Below, one piece after another: positions 14,289 to 18,379 of a DNA stretch of 18,379 bases (positions are counted from its first letter, which is position 1; each line of letters begins with the position of its first letter). The position numbers and the translations under genes are program-made. Under the pieces are notes generated by a model, which made no database searches, was not told where the DNA came from, and was given only the letters and a program-made list of their open reading frames with translations. The DNA is taken from the NCBI GenBank assembly GCA_022447335.1, contig JAKVCF010000035.1, positions 1-18,379 on the forward strand, in the 5' to 3' direction. Source of the DNA: Planctomycetota bacterium (lineage in GTDB: Bacteria; Planctomycetota; UBA1135).

Positions 14289-15836
14289 TCACCAAGAAGG
14301 CCCGACTTCCGCCGGCGTCACACTCGCCCAACTCGGGAACTCATTCAAATTCAACCCCCAGATCGGCGCAATCCAGTAAAACGCAAATAGCGTAACCAGA
14401 ATAGCTGTCAGAAGGTTCAGCAGGATCCCTGCCCGCGCCATGTCGAAAACCGTCAGCCTTCCCGAACTGAATAGAATCGCGTTGGGTGGCGTGGCAACAG
14501 GAAGCATAAACGCACAACTCACCGCGAAGGTCGCGGGAAGCGCCAACAGGAAAGGATGTACTTCGGCTGCAACGCAGGCGCTGAACATCAAAGGCAGCAG
14601 CACGTTGATCGTCGCAGTATTCGATGTGATCTCCGTCAGAAAAGTCACGCCTAAGGCGACCAAAAAGACCAGAAGTACCGGCGAGGTCGAGCCGATGAGC
14701 CCTGCCAGAGAGTCCCCAATCGCAGCCGACAACCCGCTGGCTTCACAGGCCTTTGCTAGCGCAAAGCCCCCCCCTAGCAAAATCAAAATGCCCCATGGGA
14801 TATCCCGGCAATCTTCCCAATCAAGTAAAGCCCCGGTGCGTCGCGCTTTTCCGGGAAGCAGGAAGAGCAGCATGACCCCCAACAACGCAACAGTGGAGTC
14901 GCTGATCGTGCCGGCAATCTGATTTGGCAGCAGTGTCTGCCAACCAGGAAGCGCCACTACTCCAAAGTCTGCGCCCGATCGAGTCATCCAAAGCGACGCG
15001 ACTAGAAGGAAAACGAAAAGAACACGGTTCTGTTCGGAAGTCCTCCCCCCGGCGGCCGAGCGCTCGGTACGAACATCATCGACCGAAAGTCCACTACGCG
15101 CCGGCACACGGTGTGCAACACGTACCAGTACAGACCAGGAGATTCCTAGGAAAGCCACCACCAAGGGAAAAGCACCAAGGAACCAGGTGCCGAATCCCAA
15201 ACTAGGCGCTTCGGGAAATCGATCGCGCACCTGACCCAAGAACACTGAGTTTGGCGCTGTTCCGATCGGCGTGGCCACACCACCAATTGAGCAGGCATAG
15301 GCAATGCCCAGTAACAGTGGGCGGGTCAGGTGCGCACGATCCTTTTCTTCGCAACGGTCTAACACAGCTAAGGCAACTGGCAGCATCAGCAGGGCCGTAC
15401 TGGTGTTGCTCACAAACATACTGAGCCCAGCGGCGACCACCATAAAGCCAAGCACTACACGCCGCGGCTCGGCACCGAACAGACTCAAGGCGCGCAGTGC
15501 AAAACGCCGGTGCAGCCCGTAGCGTTCCAAACCAACCGCCAAAACAAAACCGCACAGGAACAAGAGCAAAATGTCGTGGAAGTACCACGGGGCAACTACA
15601 CCCGCAGGAATCACACCAGTTGCCGGCAGGAGCAATGCTGGCAAAAGCGAAGCCACCGGCAGCGGCAGCGAGGCCGTCAGCCAGCTCCATGCGGTCAGCA
15701 CCGCGACGCCAGCTACCACCCGCGCCTCAACCGGCAGGGCGTTCACCCCGGGCAGAAAAGGCACTACCCATGCCAGCACAACCCCACTCAGAAAACGGAG
15801 TATGGCAGGGCGACAGCGTTCAGTGGGCTCGTCCAT
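14289..15836 (-). CDS. DASS/SLC13 family sodium-coupled anion transporter
   Basis: A 515-residue polytopic inner-membrane transporter of the divalent anion:sodium symporter family, which carries sulfate or di- and tricarboxylates such as succinate and citrate. Both inverted-repeat signature motifs are present: SNTSTALLMLPV (143-154) with GTAPNS (192-197), and TSNTATINVLLPL (404-416) with ATPPNA (448-453). These SNT and TPxN-type motifs build the sodium and substrate sites. The C-terminal segment SCAFMLPVATPPNAILFSSG closely fits the family signature. Length and hydrophobic pattern are complete. The substrate cannot be decided from sequence; the neighbouring sulfatase-like gene hints at sulfate, but that enzyme lacks the sulfatase nucleophile. 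It is the first gene of a three-gene minus-strand run and is divergent from the proline dehydrogenase gene. Confidence 0.93.
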   Translation of the reverse strand: MDEPTERCRPAILRFLSGVVLAWVVPFLPGVNALPVEARVVAGVAVLTAWSWLTASLPLPVASLLPALLLPATGVIPAGVVAPWYFHDILLLFLCGFVLAVGLERYGLHRRFALRALSLFGAEPRRVVLGFMVVAAGLSMFVSNTSTALLMLPVALAVLDRCEEKDRAHLTRPLLLGIAYACSIGGVATPIGTAPNSVFLGQVRDRFPEAPSLGFGTWFLGAFPLVVAFLGISWSVLVRVAHRVPARSGLSVDDVRTERSAAGGRTSEQNRVLFVFLLVASLWMTRSGADFGVVALPGWQTLLPNQIAGTISDSTVALLGVMLLFLLPGKARRTGALLDWEDCRDIPWGILILLGGGFALAKACEASGLSAAIGDSLAGLIGSTSPVLLVFLVALGVTFLTEITSNTATINVLLPLMFSACVAAEVHPFLLALPATFAVSCAFMLPVATPPNAILFSSGRLTVFDMARAGILLNLLTAILVTLFAFYWIAPIWGLNLNEFPSWASVTPAEVGPSW

Positions 15837-15865
15837 GAATGAGGAGGCTTGGCTCGATCAGGAGC

Positions 15866-15870
15866 AGAGG
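15866..15870 (+). promoter_or_regulatory. Shine-Dalgarno sequence of the candidate leader peptide
   Basis: AGAGG, with a second GGAG at 15861-15864, lies 7 bases before an ATG at 15878, ideal spacing for ribosome loading. It lies about 57 bases before the proline dehydrogenase ATG, which has no ribosome binding site of its own. This is the main reason for taking the short upstream frame seriously. Confidence 0.5.
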
Positions 15871-15877
15871 TCATCCT

Positions 15878-15931
15878 ATGGCCGCGGGCCGTACTATCAG
15901 CCCTCCCACACGGCCTTCCTTGCGACCATGA
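15878..15931 (+). CDS. Candidate 17-residue leader peptide upstream of proline dehydrogenase
   Basis: A small frame encoding MAAGRTISPPTRPSLRP, with four prolines including a Pro-Pro pair and a final Pro just before the TGA stop. It has a well-spaced Shine-Dalgarno sequence (15866-15870). Its stop overlaps the proline dehydrogenase start as ATGA (15928-15931), so ribosomes finishing it could restart on the enzyme gene. A proline-bearing leader in front of a proline-degrading enzyme would be a natural sensor of prolyl-tRNA or of ribosome stalling at proline codons. This is inference: proline codons are common in GC-rich sequence, and the frame also overlaps the region where the enzyme frame is open (in-frame ATG at 15835). 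Confidence 0.4.
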   Translation: MAAGRTISPPTRPSLRP

Positions 15932-16854
15932 GTTTTCTCGACCGGCTGTTCGCTTCGGCGATGCCCCTAGTACCTCGCCCAATTGTGCGACGGCTCAGTG
16001 CCCGTTACATAGCGGGCGAGAATATCTCGGAAGCGCTACTCACTGGCGCCGCCCTGCAGCGCGCTAACTACCGTGTGACCTACGACATCCTTGGCGAAGC
16101 AGTTTCGAACCAAGCCGGAGTTGAAGCAACTGCTACCGAATACGAGAAGCTACTCCAGGCACTGATCGACCAGAAGCTTGAACGCAATTTCTCGCTTAAG
16201 CCAACTCAGATGGGCCTGGACGTCAGTGAAGACTACTGCTTCGAAATGGTTTGCCGCATCGCACAACAAGCACTCGCGCACAAAGCTTTCGTGCGCTTTG
16301 AGATGGAGGGCTCGGCAACCGTCGACGGTACGCTACGCGTCTTTGAGCGACTACTGCACGAGAAGTTCGGCGGCACGGTCGGCTGCGTCTTGCAGTCAAT
16401 GCTGCTCCGCACGGAAAATGATGCCGCACGACTCGTGGCTCTCGATCAACCACTCAACGTACGCCTCGTAAAAGGCATTTATGTCGAGCCGAAGGAAATT
16501 GCACATCAAGATCCGACCGAAGTGAATGCCGCCTACCTGCGCGTCTTGCGTGTTCTTCTGGACGGCGGCGCATTTGTCGCGGTGGCCTCACATGACGAAA
16601 ATCTGATCGAAGGCCTACAAGAGTATCTGCAAGAAAATCCCAAAGCTAAGAGTCAAGTCGAAGTTCAAATGCTACTTGGAGTGCGTGAAGAGCTGCGTCA
16701 ACAGATCAAGGCATCCGGCCTACCGGTGCGGGTCTACGTGCCCTATGGCACCCAGTGGTATCCCTATGTCGTGCGCCGACTTCGCAAAAACCCGAAACTG
16801 GCGACATATGCTTTCACCGGACTCTTCCGCAAGCGCGAAAAGATGGACGCCTAG
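15928..16854 (+). CDS. Proline dehydrogenase (monofunctional, FAD-dependent)
   Basis: A 308-residue single-domain proline dehydrogenase, the length of monofunctional enzymes such as Bacillus PutB rather than bifunctional PutA. It oxidises L-proline to delta-1-pyrroline-5-carboxylate with FAD and passes electrons to quinone at the membrane. Core motifs are in order: GLDVSEDYC (97-104), VRLVKGIYVEP (178-188) with Lys182, ASHDENL (220-226), QMLLGV (247-252), and YVPYG..WYPYVVRRL (270-285) with the Arg283-Arg284 pair that binds the proline carboxylate. I chose the ATG at 15928 because MSFLDRLF begins where the family begins; an in-frame ATG at 15835 would add 31 unlike residues and overlap the divergent transporter start. 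No Shine-Dalgarno sequence precedes 15928, but it overlaps the stop of a candidate leader peptide (ATGA). No P5C dehydrogenase gene is seen in the window. Confidence 0.93.
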   Translation: MSFLDRLFASAMPLVPRPIVRRLSARYIAGENISEALLTGAALQRANYRVTYDILGEAVSNQAGVEATATEYEKLLQALIDQKLERNFSLKPTQMGLDVSEDYCFEMVCRIAQQALAHKAFVRFEMEGSATVDGTLRVFERLLHEKFGGTVGCVLQSMLLRTENDAARLVALDQPLNVRLVKGIYVEPKEIAHQDPTEVNAAYLRVLRVLLDGGAFVAVASHDENLIEGLQEYLQENPKAKSQVEVQMLLGVREELRQQIKASGLPVRVYVPYGTQWYPYVVRRLRKNPKLATYAFTGLFRKREKMDA

Positions 16855-16865
16855 CGCAGCTCGGG

Positions 16866-17855
16866 TTAGGCCGCTGGCGGACCGGCTGAAACCGCCGCTT
16901 CTAGTAGCTCGCTAAGCTGCTCGCGAGCATCCACGATCGACACTCCTTCAGGGAATGTCGCCCCTGCGGCTCGAGCGTGCCCACCACCGCCAATCTGGCG
17001 AGCGCCCTGATTGACATCCAGCCAGGTCTTACTACGGAAGGACACTTTGACGCGCCCACCGCGCTCACTGAGGAAGGCCACTACTTCAACAGATTGCACT
17101 GCGCGCAAAATATCAAGTATCTCATCAGTATCTACCAACTCCCCTTGCGCCGTGCGTAAGGTCGCACCGTCTATCCAACCCAATACAGCCTTACCATCCG
17201 CAAGATATTCAGTACTCGCCAAAGCCGCACCAATACCGCGCGGCGTACCAGCTGAAGTCTGCTGATAGATGTCTCGGTAAACCGAATCAGGGTCGACTCC
17301 GCGCCCGACCAGATCGGCCGCCGCGGCGAAGGCGCGCGCATCCGCATTTGAGTACTTCAGCCACCCCGTGTCAGTCATGAGCGCAACGAAGGCCGCCTCT
17401 AACGCAATTTTATCCGGCTCTTCTCCCAGCTCACGCAGCAGATCCACAGCTAGTAAGCCGGTCGCAGCTGCCGTCACATCGTGGTACTCCGCATCCCAGC
17501 GATGCACTGCGCGATCGAAGGGATGGTGGTCGACCACCAAGCGCTTCGAACCCAATATTTCGATCTCGGTGCCCATCGCCCCCAGTCGATCAAGTTGCGA
17601 ACAATCGCAAACTATCACGAGATCGTGGTCGGGCAAGCTTCCCTTGCCACTGTAAATCGACCATGGTGTACGACGCTCAAGAAAGCTATAACGGCTGTCC
17701 GGCGGATCGGGCAAGATCAACTCGACCTGCTTTCCCATCGCACGCAGCCCGCGGGCCAGCACGATTGCAGCGCCCAGTGAATCACCATCCGCACGTAGGT
17801 GCCCTGCCACCACAATGCGTTCACTCGCACGAATGAGATCAAGGGAGGTCGACAT
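16866..17855 (-). CDS. nrnA: DHH/DHHA1 family phosphoesterase (NrnA-like oligoribonuclease / pAp phosphatase)
   Basis: A 329-residue cytoplasmic enzyme of the NrnA type, which removes nucleotides from very short RNAs and, in many members, dephosphorylates 3'-phosphoadenosine 5'-phosphate. The DHH domain carries the metal ligands His19, Asp23 and Asp25 (GHLRADGDSLGA), Asp84 (IVCDCS), the signature Val-Asp-His-His (108-111) and Asp162 in TDTGWLKYS. The DHHA1 domain has the substrate-binding GGGGHARAAG (289-298). Length is normal. The ATG lies inside the last codons of the upstream amidohydrolase gene, overlapping it by 17 bases, so the two are probably co-transcribed. No ribosome binding site is evident. 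The gene converges on proline dehydrogenase, leaving an 11-base gap with no terminator. Confidence 0.92.
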   Translation of the reverse strand: MSTSLDLIRASERIVVAGHLRADGDSLGAAIVLARGLRAMGKQVELILPDPPDSRYSFLERRTPWSIYSGKGSLPDHDLVIVCDCSQLDRLGAMGTEIEILGSKRLVVDHHPFDRAVHRWDAEYHDVTAAATGLLAVDLLRELGEEPDKIALEAAFVALMTDTGWLKYSNADARAFAAAADLVGRGVDPDSVYRDIYQQTSAGTPRGIGAALASTEYLADGKAVLGWIDGATLRTAQGELVDTDEILDILRAVQSVEVVAFLSERGGRVKVSFRSKTWLDVNQGARQIGGGGHARAAGATFPEGVSIVDAREQLSELLEAAVSAGPPAA

Positions 17856-18379
17856 GAAAGGGTTCAGGGATTCCAGTGGAGGCCAGAGGGAGGGGCCCCT
17901 CTGCGGAAACCAGACTGTCGCAAAGCGCGGCAGGGTCCCGCAAGCCAGGATCGGGCAGACGGACTACGCGCGCGCGACGACCCGGGAGCAAGCTACCTTC
18001 CTCGCTATCCTCGCCCAGAGCGGCGGCGGCACGCCGGGTAAGCGCATCCCACCAATCGCGCCCGGAGTAACTCGGAAGAAGTTGCGCAGCGGCACGCACT
18101 TCCAACCAAGGATCAAGTCGCTCAACACTGGCACGAGAATCGCAACCCAGTAACGGGGCAGGCATGTTCGCCTCTTCGAATGCAGGCTGCGAACGATCGA
18201 AGTAACGGTGTGTGCCCGGACAAAACACGACATCTACACCCTTGCGCAGTAAGAACCGCAGCTCCGCCGCGCACAAAGCCCCTGCATGCACCGCTAGCAT
18301 GCCGAACCGCCTTCCCGGAGCGATCTCTTCCAACCAGGCCACTGGCGACTCCCAGCGAGTCGCGGGCAAGGCGCGCCCG
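17839..18379 (-). CDS. Amidohydrolase family protein (chlorohydrolase/deaminase-like), C-terminal part (5' end outside the window)
   Basis: The last 179 residues of a metal-dependent amidohydrolase; the frame is open to the end of the window. Visible signatures of the SsnA/TrzN/MtaD-like group are a metal-ligand His in MLAVHAG, the strand FCPGTHRYF, the catalytic Asp in LLGCDSRAS, the following helix DPWLEVRAA, and the C-terminal GSLLPGRRARVV, the usual 'G.l.pGk.AD.vv' strand that closes the composite domain. In the last the usual Asp is replaced by Arg. Such enzymes deaminate or hydrolyse purines, S-adenosylhomocysteine or related rings; the substrate cannot be told from this part. The TGA overlaps the start of the NrnA-like gene by 17 bases. 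A TTG at 18369 is in frame but would cut the domain, so it is not a credible start. Confidence 0.82.
   Translation of the reverse strand, partial: GRALPATRWESPVAWLEEIAPGRRFGMLAVHAGALCAAELRFLLRKGVDVVFCPGTHRYFDRSQPAFEEANMPAPLLGCDSRASVERLDPWLEVRAAAQLLPSYSGRDWWDALTRRAAAALGEDSEEGSLLPGRRARVVRLPDPGLRDPAALCDSLVSAEGPLPLASTGIPEPFHVDLP

Noticed and set aside
15835..15927. Longer proline dehydrogenase starting at the ATG at 15835
   Set aside because: The extra 31 residues have no counterpart in monofunctional enzymes and the start would overlap the ATG of the divergent transporter gene; the family begins at MSFLDRLF. Kept as an alternative only.
17524..17539. Perfect 16-base palindrome TGGTGGTCGACCACCA
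   Set aside because: It encodes the Val-Val-Asp-His-His signature of the DHH domain; GTG-GTC-GAC-CAC-CA is palindromic because of the conserved residues, so no separate regulatory role is needed.

Overview
The window is a gene-dense stretch (roughly 58-60% G+C by eye) from a Gram-negative bacterium. An ExbB/ExbD motor, a secretin-type lipoprotein, lipobox signal peptides and a sulfatase-fold lipoprotein all imply an inner and an outer membrane. Many starts lack a recognisable Shine-Dalgarno sequence. The gene mix, especially an ExbB-ExbD-ExbD-TPR/secretin cluster and a sulfatase-like lipoprotein, is suggestive of a Planctomycetota-type organism. That assignment is an inference from gene content only.

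Layout. (1) Bases 1-4231, plus strand: the 3' end of an ExbB/TolQ/MotA channel gene, two ExbD/TolR genes, a 206-base spacer with three inverted repeats, an 885-residue lipoprotein with TPR-like, STN/N0-like and secretin domains, and a strong intrinsic terminator. (2) Bases 4268-9978: a complete peptide/nickel-type ABC importer arranged divergently. On the minus strand a fused double-ATPase gene is followed by a HAD phosphatase gene. On the plus strand the substrate-binding lipoprotein gene (interrupted by an in-frame TGA at 7359-7361) is followed by two overlapping permease genes. (3) Bases 9990-10861, minus strand: ridA and coaD overlapping by 4 bases. (4) Bases 11089-15836, minus strand: a three-gene run of DASS (SLC13) transporter, sulfatase-fold lipoprotein with Thr at the nucleophile position, and a large polytopic membrane protein. 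(5) Bases 15837-16854, plus strand: a monofunctional proline dehydrogenase, preceded by a possible proline-containing leader peptide whose stop overlaps its start codon. (6) Bases 16866-18379, minus strand: the C-terminal part of an amidohydrolase overlapping an NrnA-type DHH phosphoesterase.

How the parts work together. The first cluster looks like a proton-driven inner-membrane motor paired with an outer-membrane secretin. The ABC region would import oligopeptides, with RidA and CoaD as nearby housekeeping functions. The proline dehydrogenase would feed amino-acid carbon into central metabolism. The most interesting points are the candidate leader peptide before proline dehydrogenase, the in-frame TGA in an otherwise continuous binding-protein gene, and the motor-secretin operon. 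There is no mobile element, CRISPR array, rRNA or tRNA that I can support, and no gene-free stretch over 300 bases.
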